DNA from: Melitaea cinxia
Lineage: Eukaryota; Arthropoda; Insecta; Lepidoptera; Nymphalidae
NCBI RefSeq assembly: GCF_905220565.1
Contig: NC_059398.1
Location: 4,549,177-4,613,176 of the forward strand
DNA length: 64,000 bases
Reading direction: 5' to 3'
A program made the translations under genes and the position numbers. Of the stretch, positions 35,701 through 44,200 are shown one piece after another. The notes under the pieces were generated by a model. The model had not been told where the DNA came from. It searched no databases and saw only the letters and a program-made list of their open reading frames with translations. Numbering within the stretch: position 1 is the first letter of the stretch; each line of letters starts with the position of its first letter.

Positions 35701-37135
35701 ACGTAATATCACCGAAACTGTTTACCATTGCGCTTGAGGATGTCTTTAAGACCTTCGATTGAGAATGAGAGAAATGAGACTATCCGCGAGAGAATGAAAT
35801 TAACCGACATAGCCCACGGAATTAGCAAGTTGAAGTGGCAGTGGGCTGGTTACCTGTGTCGTAGGACGATGGCCGTTGGAGCAGACGTATCCTGGAGTGG
35901 AGACCGCGTCTTGGTAAACGCAGCGTGAGACGTCCTCCGGCTCGTTGGACCGACGATTTACGTAATTTGTAATTACCGGTATAGGCTGGATGAGGGTTGC
36001 AGAAAATCGGGATGTCTGGCGTGAACTTGGAGAGGCCTATGTCCAGCAGTGGACTACAATAGGCTAAACTGACTGACTGACTGACTAAAAGGGTGCTCGA
36101 CGGGATCATATTAACCACCTCCGCTGTCTGTGTGTCTATTATAGGAGTGTACTGTACTGTTTTGAACGATGACTGGTAGATATTTTCTTTTATTTTCATA
36201 AAATCGTTTTAATTTGTTCACTAAAATAAGTTACAATTTGTATTATAAATAGTTTAATTGGGGCCCTCGCTTGTATTATGCCCCAGGGCCTTTGGTTACC
36301 TAGTTACGCCACTGAGTGTAGGTATGGGTATTTATCTACGTACAGAACTTTTTAGCTAATCTATCATTGGCATGATGCAAGTCCTTTACCAGTGACATTT
36401 TTTGTGCACTTTTCGTTTTCTAGTATTGGTACGTATTAATGTTACGAGAAAGGTGTTAAAATACGAACACGCTATTTCAATAAGTATATTGGAACGAAGT
36501 TCCTTACGGGAGGCTTGACATTTGGCGGGGCGACCGAACTGAAAAAAATGTAATACTAAAACCGTAAGAAAAATATGTAACGGAAGTGACGTAATATCAG
36601 TCACACGAATGAATAATATAACGTTTGTAAAACTAAAATATTACTAGTAAACTTTTTTTAAATTATTTAGCTAATTTTATACTATCGACAAAAATAAATA
36701 AAGACATGTTTTTTATTTCACTTAATAGTTTGAATTATTATTTTTATTTTGTTTGATTTGTTTTATTTTACGGTATTTGTTATTTTCTAAAATACTAAAT
36801 TTCCTAAATACTTTTATGTACTTAATTAATTAAAAACCAATCAACAAAATTAAAAAAAAAGTCAAGAACTAGAAAATATATATAAAATTCAACATTTTAT
36901 TTTAAATTGTGTTGCTTCTATACTATCCGAAGGAACTTCGTTCCTACCTGGTGTCCCATGACACCACATAATTTTTTTGTAATATAATACATTTTATTTT
37001 TTGAACAAAATATTTTCAGGTAAAGCAGGCGGTTGGCGTGATTATTTTGATGAAGAAATGACAGCTGAAGCAGATAAATGGATTGCAAAAAATTTACGTG
37101 ACACCGACTTCAGATTCCCTCATATGTCTCAATAG
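17739..37135 (+). CDS. SULT-B: cytosolic sulfotransferase, retinol dehydratase-like, complete
   Basis: Exons are 17739-17817, 22849-22983, 24390-24489, 24808-25130, 25206-25300, 25546-25729 and 37020-37135 (stop TAG 37133-37135), giving 343 residues. That is a normal length for insect SULTs. The ATG opens MENNNYPLKIRDVEPEL and no other ATG in that exon fits better. The phosphosulfate loop SYPRSGTTWTQE, catalytic-histidine segment KTHLPLSLLP, IYVARDPRDVAVSFFH and RKGKAGGWRDYF are intact, so an active PAPS-dependent cytosolic enzyme is expected. Likely substrates (retinoids, phenols or other small alcohols) are inferred from family resemblance only. Introns are GT-AG except intron 2, which is GC-AG (CAG|GCAAGT). 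Intron 6 is 11.3 kb, packed with nested transposons, against 334 bp in SULT-A. Versus SULT-A, changes cluster in exon 4 (for example EDMPSP for EKMPSP, LLDSAKVIY for LLETAKVVY). Confidence 0.92.
18645..18949 (+). repeat. RTE-derived SINE-like repeat with 10-bp target duplication
   Basis: Flanked by ATCCCAATAA at 18635-18644 and 18950-18959. Unit A shows the unoccupied site (GATCCCAATAAACACG near 3690). Confidence 0.9.
19984..20303 (-). repeat. RTE-derived SINE-like repeat with 11-bp target duplication
   Basis: Reversed copy, flanked by GCAGATATAAT at 19973-19983 and 20304-20314. Confidence 0.9.
20756..20928. mobile_element. MITE-like element
   Basis: The ends are inverted repeats: GAAGTGAAACTTCTTTAG on the left and CTAAGAAGTTTCACTTC on the right. 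It has about 170 bp, no coding frame and no clear target duplication. The region is absent from unit A. Confidence 0.5.
22255..22495 (-). repeat. tRNA-derived SINE
   Basis: The minus strand begins with a tRNA-like head: CCGTTGGCGCAGTTTG (A box) and GCGGGTTCGATTCCCGCC (B box). A body follows, ending TGTTACCTGTAACACAAGCA and CAGACGACCGTCTGTG (both with internal dyads) near 22270. Confidence 0.7.
22500..22700. repeat. unidentified GC-richer repeat fragment
   Basis: It lies directly next to the tRNA-derived SINE, is much richer in GC than the surrounding intron and is absent at the matching place in unit A. No coding frame is convincing. Confidence 0.35.
23185..23518 (+). repeat. RTE-derived SINE-like repeat with 11-bp target duplication
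   Basis: Full-length copy flanked by AATCTAAAAAT at 23174-23184 and 23519-23529. Unit A keeps the empty site near 4705. Confidence 0.9.
23576..23985 (+). repeat. GAAGTCGGTT-type dispersed repeat, full length
   Basis: It runs from AACCAACTTCAAAAAAGGAGGAGG to AATTGAAGTCGGTT, then CGTTTACCTGCAAACACAATTAT, whose GTTT..AAAC arms form a small hairpin. Just beyond (23990-24055, minus strand) is GTAGTGGTGCGAG...GGGTTCGATTC, which looks like a tRNA-type internal promoter. This copy may therefore have a SINE-like head. Confidence 0.7.
25876..25998 (-). repeat. tRNA-like element with 15-bp inverted ends (copy 1)
   Basis: Perfect inverted arms ATCATATCAAAAATT (25876-25890) and AATTTTTGATATGAT (25984-25998) enclose a minus-strand tRNA-like sequence, 25968-25891. 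It has A box TAGCTTAATTGG, anticodon stem CCGAC/GTCGG with a 7-base loop, B box GGGTTCGAACCCC, and acceptor-like ends GATCGTTCC/GGAGCGGTC. Position 33 of the loop is C rather than T, so it is unlikely to be a working tRNA gene. Confidence 0.7.
26185..26245 (-). repeat. tRNA-like element, truncated (copy 2)
   Basis: Same left arm and B-box half as copy 1. It is broken in the anticodon stem, where hAT sequence starts. The preceding 50 bases also match copy 1, giving a tandem duplication with about 310 bp spacing. Confidence 0.7.
26367..26550 (+). pseudogene. hAT transposase C-terminal fragment
   Basis: The plus strand reads FVPRERLFSIAGNIASDERN, then LVRLDRLLFVKN-like sequence and a TAA at 26548. 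This is the C-terminal dimerisation region of hAT transposases (the RLFS.AGNI..K/DERN pattern). The rest of the transposase is missing. Confidence 0.8.
26756..26811 (+). repeat. GAAGTCGGTT-type repeat, left part (split by gypsy)
   Basis: AACCAACTTCGAAAAAAGGAGG up to an AT run, continued at 29220-29610. Confidence 0.8.
26812..27257 (-). repeat. LTR of the Ty3/gypsy element
   Basis: 446 bp bounded by TGTTACGTG and CGATCGTAACA-type inverted ends. A purine-rich tract (AAGAGGAGAGTAG, minus strand) adjoins its start at 27258, as expected for a 3' LTR. A short match to its interior (ATTTATATCGGCCGACACGA) recurs at 29189, a relic of the 5' LTR. Confidence 0.8.
27258..29219 (-). mobile_element. Ty3/gypsy retrotransposon with large internal deletion
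   Basis: Minus-strand pieces in order: a gag zinc knuckle CYKCGERGHLQLNC (29116); the end of RNase H (HRSGKMHGNADALSRRPC, about 28940); integrase HHCC region (GVSGGHLGVKRTLTKVRERF and CRKCTTCAAVKG, about 28600-28480); integrase core (DVVGPFPG, DQGRNFESQVFQEVC, TTAYHPQSDGMVERFNQTL, 28300-28090); integrase C-terminal part (KLQTKWDGPYKVVTRLNDVTY, about 27400). Protease, reverse transcriptase and most of RNase H are deleted, so the knuckle is fused nearly directly to the RNase H end. A SINE splits the integrase. Confidence 0.85.
27780..28053 (-). repeat. RTE-derived SINE-like repeat inside the gypsy integrase
   Basis: Flanked by a perfect 12-bp duplication ATCCTTTTGTTT at 27768-27779 and 28054-28065; the integrase frame continues across it. 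Slightly truncated at its 5' end. Confidence 0.92.
29220..29610 (+). repeat. GAAGTCGGTT-type repeat, right part
   Basis: It resumes in the AT run and goes through GGATCTGATGATGGGATCCCAG to AATTGAAGTCGGTT, then the hairpin GTTTGCCTGCAAAC. Confidence 0.8.
29722..30217. other. intron sequence and small LINE fragment
   Basis: 29722-29800 aligns with SULT-A intron 6. Around 29870-29940 the plus strand could encode a scrap ending KKWWRYVEAW, as at the end of some LINE ORFs. The rest is not recognised. Confidence 0.4.
30218..30493 (+). repeat. RTE-derived SINE-like repeat with internal deletion
   Basis: GTGTGGCTACGGTAG start, GGTGACTATGGGCAAAACAC middle, GATGATGATGATGA tail. About 60 bp after the head are missing. 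Confidence 0.8.
30522..30635 (-). repeat. tRNA-like element with inverted ends (copy 3)
   Basis: Arms ATCATATCAAAAATT and AATTTCCGATATGAT (13 of 15 paired) enclose the same tRNA-like core, with the B box changed to GGTTCGATCCCC and a short deletion by the acceptor side. Confidence 0.65.
30640..32040. other. intron filler with no recognised gene
   Basis: Mostly AT-rich. At 31845-31875 there is a GC hairpin (GGGGCCCCC, spacer, GGGGGCCCC). A GGGGCCC patch at 36258, just before SULT homology resumes at 36315, may be the other end of one large insertion. Confidence 0.4.
32045..32427 (+). repeat. GAAGTCGGTT-type dispersed repeat, cut by the RTE element
   Basis: Starts ACCGACTTCCAAAAAGGAGA and runs to AATTGAAG, where the RTE 5' end follows. 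Confidence 0.7.
34056..34109. repeat. perfect 54-bp palindrome at the LINE-in-LINE junction
   Basis: 27 bases (34056-34082) are followed immediately by their exact reverse complement (34083-34109). The left arm starts in RTE codons for WRYI and contains AATTACAGACCT, the codons for NYRP expected just upstream of the inserted LINE's SPLA. Confidence 0.9.
34083..35592 (+). mobile_element. second LINE inserted in the RTE element
   Basis: Reverse transcriptase with SPLATIIAKVLDSLL, CFLDLSKAFDLVSYK, CGVRQGGLTSPRLFNLFI and the catalytic NISYADDMVLLSPS. The open frame 34386-35273 (295 aa) reaches the natural end. A T-rich 3' UTR, AATAAAG and an ATT tail follow. It is 5'-truncated and begins in a palindrome. 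Clade not assigned. A frameshift near 34345 separates the two halves. Confidence 0.85.
36489..36967. mobile_element. hairpin-ended element, full copy (copy 2 of 3)
   Basis: Begins GGAACGAAGTTCC and ends GGAACTTCGTTCC plus GGTGTCCCATGACACC. The 13-bp ends are inverted repeats of each other and also self-complementary. 479 bp, no ORF. Unit A has the empty site (AAGTATATATTTTGTAAT, near 12090). Confidence 0.75.
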
Positions 37136-37432
37136 CTCATTGCTTTATATAATTCTATCTATTTATAAATTATTATTGGATTCTGGCTAAAACTTATTGT
37201 ATAGGTAATAAAACAAAAAATATTACTAAAAAAGCTATTATTTTTTAAATCCTAATACAAATTCTCAATTTTGATTAATTTGAATGAACATGAATTGAAA
37301 TATTAAAATATCTTGTTGTTAGCGAGTCTTAAACAATATAACATTTAATTACATTTATTATTACAATCGGGTAAGTTATCACGTTTTTTTAATATTGACC
37401 CATAATGACGCTATAAATTTGAAATTAACAGC

Positions 37433-37445
37433 GATGAATAAATAA
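37433..37445 (+). terminator. SULT-B polyadenylation signal
   Basis: GATGAATAAATAAAAT, same position as in SULT-A. An earlier GGTAATAAAA at 37204 is an alternative. Confidence 0.55.
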
Positions 37446-37671
37446 AATTTCACCTTATAAGTAAAACGACTACAATATTTAAAAAAATGTTAAATTTAGC
37501 AATTACTATCACCTAAACTAAAATAAACAAACAGAAAGAAAACTGCTTCCTGTATTCGTGACTTTTTTTTTTTTTTTTTATTTAACAACCAAACACATTA
37601 TTTTAGATATGCCTTAAATCAAAAGGTTAGCTAAAGAAATAAAGAAAAAACAAAAGGGTGATATAACCATT

Positions 37672-37856
37672 TATTTGAATAAAATGTTTATTTCAGTATT
37701 CCTTTGTAACACCATATTTATGTTAACATTGACAAATAACGGTAGTTATTATAATATTAAGTAAGCACTTTTTTCATTATTATTATAATACGTCATAATT
37801 TTAATACCACTACAAAAAAATAAAACAATGTCTCAGTCCTTCTTCACGATTTTATT
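37672..37856 (-). terminator. candidate polyadenylation signals of the PP2C/MAP-like gene
   Basis: The minus strand has AATAAA at about 37851-37856 and again near 37690 and 37673. The two convergent genes would thus end within a few hundred bases of each other. Confidence 0.4.
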
Positions 37857-38223
37857 TAAATAATACGGTTATACAAAGAAAATAAATTAAAAGCCAGATT
37901 TTAAAATCAATCATTCGTTGGTAATATAAAAATTCTAACCAGACTCATAATAGTGGATAATAACCGTTTTGGGCCGGGCCGCGTCGGACCGGATCGGACC
38001 GAACCGACCGTATCTAACCGGACCATTCGGACCGACGCGGCCGTCGCCCGCGCGCAACGAACCGGCAACGTACACATCTATCAAAAGCGACTCTATAATA
38101 TAAAATGGGAGACGACTCCCGCACCTAACGTCTCGCCGCCACGAGCGGCTTTTAAAACTATTATACACTTATAGAAAATCACAAAATTCAAGCGGAAAAT
38201 AATAGGAATCGGTATAGTAGTGT

Positions 38224-41200
38224 CTACGCGATGACGTCGGGTAGGAGCGCGTTGTCGGCGGGCGGACTGGGCGGAGCCTTCAGCGGCTCGTCAGCACCGT
38301 TCAGCGGCTTCTCGGCCAACGGCTTCTTGTCTACGGCTTTCTTCACGCTCAGCTTGGGGACGCTCTTCACGGCGCCCGGTGCCTACCGTAAACGTTTAAG
38401 TCAATTAACAATGATTGATAATTTTGAGAGGATTTTGATTTTAGCCAGGTCTTGTTATATCCCAGAAGTTAATAAGTTCTATTTAAGACTTCTAATAGTG
38501 AAGGAAATTTGTTAAAAACGTTAATTTTTAATGTTGACTGTGAAGAATGGCATAACAGATTGCAAAACACACCTTTGCAGTGGTAGTCCTCGGGGGTGCG
38601 GCTTTGGCAGTGATGCGCTTGTTGGCGAGATCTTTGCTCTGTTTATCGAGAGGAGCACGAGCCGCGGGTTTCGGTGCAGCCGTTCTAAAATACGAAAAAT
38701 ACAAATTATTATTCAATAATAAACATTTGACTGTTTGTGAAATTATAAATAAATAATAAGGAACAAAAACGAATCACATACTTAGGGGGAGCGGCTGACG
38801 GCGCGGCGGGGCGCGGCGTGGGGCGTGGCGCCGGCCGCGCAGGCGGCGCGCGACTCGCGGGCTTAGCGCTCGCCTTTACCTCTCCGTTCGTCAGGGGTTT
38901 CGTGGGTGCAGCCGGAACCTTCGGTTTTACTTCCTTGGGCTTAGTTGCAGGGGCGGTGGTAGAAGGCGGGCGCGTCGCTGGGACAGGGCGAGCGGCGGGG
39001 CGAGAAGCAGGGGCCGCTGCGGGTTTCGACGTCGCCGTAGCCGGTTTCACCGGTGCCGCTGTGGTCGACTTCGTCGCGGGTGCTTTCGGAGCTACCCGAG
39101 CAACGGGTGCGGAGCGGGAAGCCGGAGCAGTGCGAGCCGGAGCCGGCGCCGCGGCGGGCTTAGGCGCGGGCTTCGTAGCCGGCGACGGGGCCGACTTAGC
39201 GGCGGGGCGCGCGGCCGGTGAGGCTTTGGGAGCCGACGCCGGCGTGCGAGCGGCGGCGGCGGCGCGTGGAGCGGCGGCGTTTGGTGTTCGTGGCGTCGTC
39301 GCGGTCGACGCGGGAGCAACGCGTTTGGTCGCCGAGGCAGGTGTTCGCGTCGAAGGTGTCGTTTTTAATGCGGTCTTAGGTGCGGCCGCTTTTGCCGTGG
39401 GAGTCGTGGGAGATTTTTTCGGGGACCCGGTCGACTTCGTCTTGGCCGCGGTGGCTGCGGCGGCGGTAACGGCGGCGGCGGCAGCGACCGCGGCGGTAGC
39501 GGCGGCGATAGGCGCCTCACCGAGGGCGGGAGGCTGCGCCGGCTCGATGGCCGGTGTCGGAGGGGGCGTCGCTCCGGGCTGCACCACATCGTCGTGTTGT
39601 ATTACGTTAGTGACGGGAACGCAAATTTCCTGCGCTCTCGATTCGGGAATGCCTATATCGATGTCAGTGACTAGTTCAGTGCGAGGACGTTCCTCGGGAA
39701 CTATGTCGGGCGCCGGAGCGCTGACTTCCGAAACTTGCTTTTGAACTTCAGTGATCTCTTTAGCTTCGACCGATTCCGAAACTGGGACAGGCGAAGGTGT
39801 CGTCTCTTTGATCTCATCGACTGGTGTGGGAGATATAATTGCAGTATCACATTTTATATGTATTGATTCCAATGCTGGAGCTTCTGCTACTGGTGACTCA
39901 ATAGATGGTTTAGATTCTAATTCAGTATGTGAAGATTCCATGGGAACAGAAGTAGACTGTGGTTCTTCTGTTAGTATTAAAGATTCAGTATTTTCAGTAG
40001 ATTGCACGGGCATAGGTGAGACACAATGTTGGATCAAAGGATTGGGTGATTCCCTTTCTGTGTATTTAGGCTCTTGATTCTCAGCTGTAACAAAAACTTT
40101 ATTTTGTGTCTCTTCTAACGTCGATTCTTGTTCGAAATTTGTAGGTAGTGGTGATGTCTGTCGGATTTCCACAGGTAAAGTTTGTTCTACTGGTGTCATG
40201 CTTTCATTGGGCAAATGAGATACACTCAAAAGTTCGCCTTGTGGTGTCTCATTCACTTTATTTATGTCAATATTTTCTTGTGGTACAGTAACATCAGCTG
40301 GCACTGGAGATTCTCTAGGCAATGGAACTTCAGCAGGTACTGGTTCAAAACTATTATGTGAGGGTACTGGAGAATGTGATTCTACTGCAGTGTATGAAGG
40401 TAATGGAGATGGAATTGGTGAAGTTGCTTCTAGATTTTCTATTTCAGAAGGATGTGGAGACTTTGAAAGCGATGATGATGAATGTTCTACAAGTTCAACT
40501 GGCGCAAGTGATGTTGCCGATAGAGGTGACTCTGATCGAATTAGTGAATCCTTTGGTAAAGGAGACTCTGGAGGTATTGATGACTCTTGTGATACTAGAG
40601 TTTCATGCAGCATTGGAGAATCTCGTAATAAAGAAGTTTCTTCCGGTAAAGTTGATTCTTGGGATTGCATGTCCTGTGGTAATGGTGATTCTCGAGCATG
40701 CATTATTTCTTGGGATAAGAGGGATTCAGATGGTATTGGAGACTCCGGTGGCAATGGTGATTCTACAGGTTTCAAATTGTCTTGAGGTAAAGGCAAATCA
40801 CTAGATATTGGAGAATTTCTTAACAGTAAAGCTTCTTGTGACAGCGGAGACTCGCGCGGCAATGAAATCTCTTGCGGTAAGGGAGATTCTTGTGGAGATG
40901 AAGAATCTCCAGGCAATAAAGATTCTTGCGGCAGTGGGGACTCCTTGGGCAACAGTGATTCACTATTAATTAATGAGTCACTTGGCACAGGGGACTTTGA
41001 AGGTGAATCTGCCTCAAATTCTGTTTCTAATTTTTGTAGTTCACTGTCTTTTTCTTCTTCATATGGAATTTCAGGTGCATCAACAGCGATTTCTGGTAGT
41101 TCTGAATCTTCTTCACTATTGGCAATAATACTATCATCTTTCTTAATATCTGGATTTGCTTCTTTATGTTTAGTAGTTGGAGTTTCATGAACTTCGACAA

Positions 41201-44200
41201 TTACATTTTCTTCGGCCATTTCCGGAGAAGAAGGTTTGTCATCTAGTTTAGTTTCCTGTGCAGACCCAATGTTTTCACATGCTAGTTTTTCAGAGGTCTC
41301 TGAGCTGAGTGTAGTTTCTATTATTATTTCATTTTCTTCCATTTTTTCTGACTCCACGTTTTCAATTTCTTGTTGAACTTCTTCAGATGGAGATTCATCA
41401 AATTTACCTTCCATTTCAATGTCTTGAGAAGTTTCGTCTTGTGGAGTTATGACCCTTCCATCTTTGTCACTATCTGAGGGGTCCAATAAATCCTCATTAG
41501 TGAATCCTAATTCTGAACTTTTACCATCTGGAATTTCAGGTATTTGTTCAAAAAGTAGTTTGTGAGATTCAGGTGTATCAGTTTGAACAACAGGCTCTCG
41601 TGTAATGTTGCATTCAAAATCTGTATTTGTATAATTTTGCATATTATTTGTATTTTGAATATTGAAATCCATATAATTATCTAAGCTTGGAACATTGTTA
41701 CCAACAATTTCTGATCTGTCATCAAACCTAATTATATCATTATTTGGCTCCTGACCCTGTTCTAAACCTAATAAATTCGACGTCTCATCTGGACAAATAT
41801 TTTCCTTATTTTCATTTACATTCCCACAAACGCCGTTTGGTTGGATATCCTCATCATCACTGTCGGGAAGAGGCTGAACTGCATTCAAATCAACATGTGA
41901 CTCAATTTTACCAAATCTTTCACAAGTGTCATCATCTTTCTCTTGATAAAAACTCATACTCATTGGATCATTTTCTTTATTTTTTAGCCTTTCAAACAGT
42001 TCATCATCACCATCAATATTGAAGGGATTTGTTTCTGTGTGAGCTGGAAATACCTGCAAAGAGAAGAATAAAAATAAATAGATTTTTAAATTTTGTTGGA
42101 ATAATTGTGTTTGCTGGCAAACGAAAAAAAACCCGACTACAATTACATCGACAAGTAATACAACATAGGTAGACGAAAAAATTGTCAAGTAAATACGCAT
42201 TATCAAAGATTACTCCAAAAGTTGTAATCAGATCTCAATGAAATTTAAATGTGACCACATGATAAACATTGGCTTTCGATTAAATTAAAATACCTCAAAA
42301 TTGTTAAATACCCAGTAAAAAGTTGTGTGGATATTCGAGGGGTTCTCTCGATTTCTCTGAGATCCCATCATCAGATCCTGGTTTACGGTACACAAGTAAT
42401 TCTTAACTAATAATTCTTTGTATAAAACTGTATACAATTATGTAAGTCCATGTTGTGTTCAATAATGTTTTTAAGAAATTTATATATAGTGCATTTTAAC
42501 TATTAACTAAAAACAGAAGTAAAAATTACCTGAACATTACAAAAGTCTGTAGTATCTTTTTGTATTCTTTCAAAGTCTTGAAATAAACTTGTATCTTTTA
42601 TTTTATCTTGTTCTATTCCTACACTAAAACCAAAACCTAAACTTTCCATTTCACATTTCTCGTTGCCGTTCAAGTGTTGTGTTACACCATCCATTGATAT
42701 ATTCTGAAAATATTAGAAACACCTTATTGTATAATGTACACATTACAATCCATCTCTGTTGATTATTTGTGATTATTATGATGTGATTATTGTGACTATT
42801 TCATCATTATCATTACAGCCTATACAGTCTACTGCTGGACATAGGCCTCCACAAGTTTACACCAAAAATAACGTGAACTCATGTGTTTTGCCCATAGTCA
42901 CCACGCTGGGCAGGCGGGTTGGTGACCGCAGTACGGGCTTTGACTTATATTGTGACTATTTAATCTAGAGAAATTTAAAATGATTTCGTCAATATTAGCC
43001 CTTTAGTAACAAATTAAGTATAGCCTTTTATAACTTAAAAGTTTTATAACTTATTGAGTAATAAAGGAAAATTTTTAACAATTTACTCAGAAGGAACTTT
43101 TGTGTTTCAATTTTGAGAAAGTATCAGTTGTTTAAATCTTTTTACTGTGGATTTACTAATGTCCGAAATATCCATTCATATTTGGTAATATGACAACCAA
43201 CATTGTGTTAATGTCTTTTTTGAATTAATATTACATGATGACTAAGATTAAACAATAATTTACCTTAAAGAGCAAATTTATAGCATTATAGCTAAAACCA
43301 TAAAATTTAAAAATAACATTTAGCGATAATGAGGGTATCATATTCAATTTGTGAACTAACTCACTACAAAAAAATAAAGAAAATAAAAAATAAAGTTAGA
43401 AGAGATGAAATTAATAAAGAAACTTTTCACATAGCAACAACTAAAATAAGATTTATCATATATTCTTAGTAGTATTATATACTTAACCTAGCTATATTGT
43501 TGTTTATATTTTTTCGTCTACATTAGTCAGCATACATTAATTCTTTCATTCATTCATTCTCTTTTACAGTCAATGCATTATGAAATAAACATTGTTAATT
43601 TTCATCACTCATTTGTCAAACTCAAAACAAATATTACCTAGTTTTGTTTTGATAAAGTACCAAGTTCTAACGTCTTGGTTGATGACACATTTTTCCTTGA
43701 ATGTTGTTTTGAAGCTGTTTATTATTTCAATATCAAATAATCCTCAAATACGACTAAGTCTAAATCATACTAATATTAAAGGCGTTAAATTTTGTGAGGG
43801 TGTATGGATAGATGCTTGTTAATCTTCCACACTAAAATCAACAAGATCAAGATCAAGAATAACACATGTTACTTTTTATCCAGACATTCCCACAGGATCA
43901 GAAATCACACAAGTGAATCCTTATAATCTGCTTTTTTTCTCACTCAAAAATATTGAAATCTATTTAGATTAATTGTTTAAATTAATAAATAGTAAATGTG
44001 TAAATTAATAAAAAATGTGTAAACTAATAAAAAATATGTAAATTAATAAATCTGTTCACAGCAGCCTTTCACAGTCCACTACTGGACCTAGGCCTCCACA
44101 AGTTCACACCAAGTGAACAAGTGATTCAAGTGAACTCATGTGTTTTGCCCATAGTCACCACGCTGGGCAGGCGGGTTGGTGACCGCAGGGCTGGCTTTGT

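Larger units (their letters stand above)
32431..36085 (+). mobile_element. RTE-type LINE, interrupted by another LINE
   Basis: The 5' region (32431-32690) is the same sequence that forms most of the SINE-like repeats. The endonuclease begins about 32790 (LTTFNGRTLCLDHQLTELE). The reverse transcriptase follows with GQLKNGRGPGDDGVTTELL (33595), NYRPISLLSHIYKLFSR-like sequence in shifted frame (33775) and MAFADYEKAFDSVEIWGV (33970). The frame breaks at DWRYI (34064) and resumes at 35593 with EVLRCMYDAATMTVHI. The 3' end is GGCCTATGTCCAGCAGTGGACTACAATAGGCT with CTGA repeats. Many frameshifts make it inactive. Confidence 0.85.
18186..38450 (+). repeat. segmental duplication unit B
   Basis: Counterpart of unit A, with its own insertions: SINEs at 18645, 19984 and 23185, a hAT stack at 25740, LINEs at 32.4-36.1 kb and a hairpin-ended element at 36489. 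Each empty site can be seen in unit A. Confidence 0.85.

Noticed and set aside
38818..39744. 308-aa plus-strand frame rich in Ala and Gly
   Set aside because: It is the antisense of the Ala/Pro/Lys-rich end of the MAP-like exon; low-complexity GC-rich codons leave the opposite strand free of stops.
40264..40804. 173- and 160-aa plus-strand frames
   Set aside because: Shadows of the Ser/Pro repeat coding region on the minus strand; composition mirrors the repeat.
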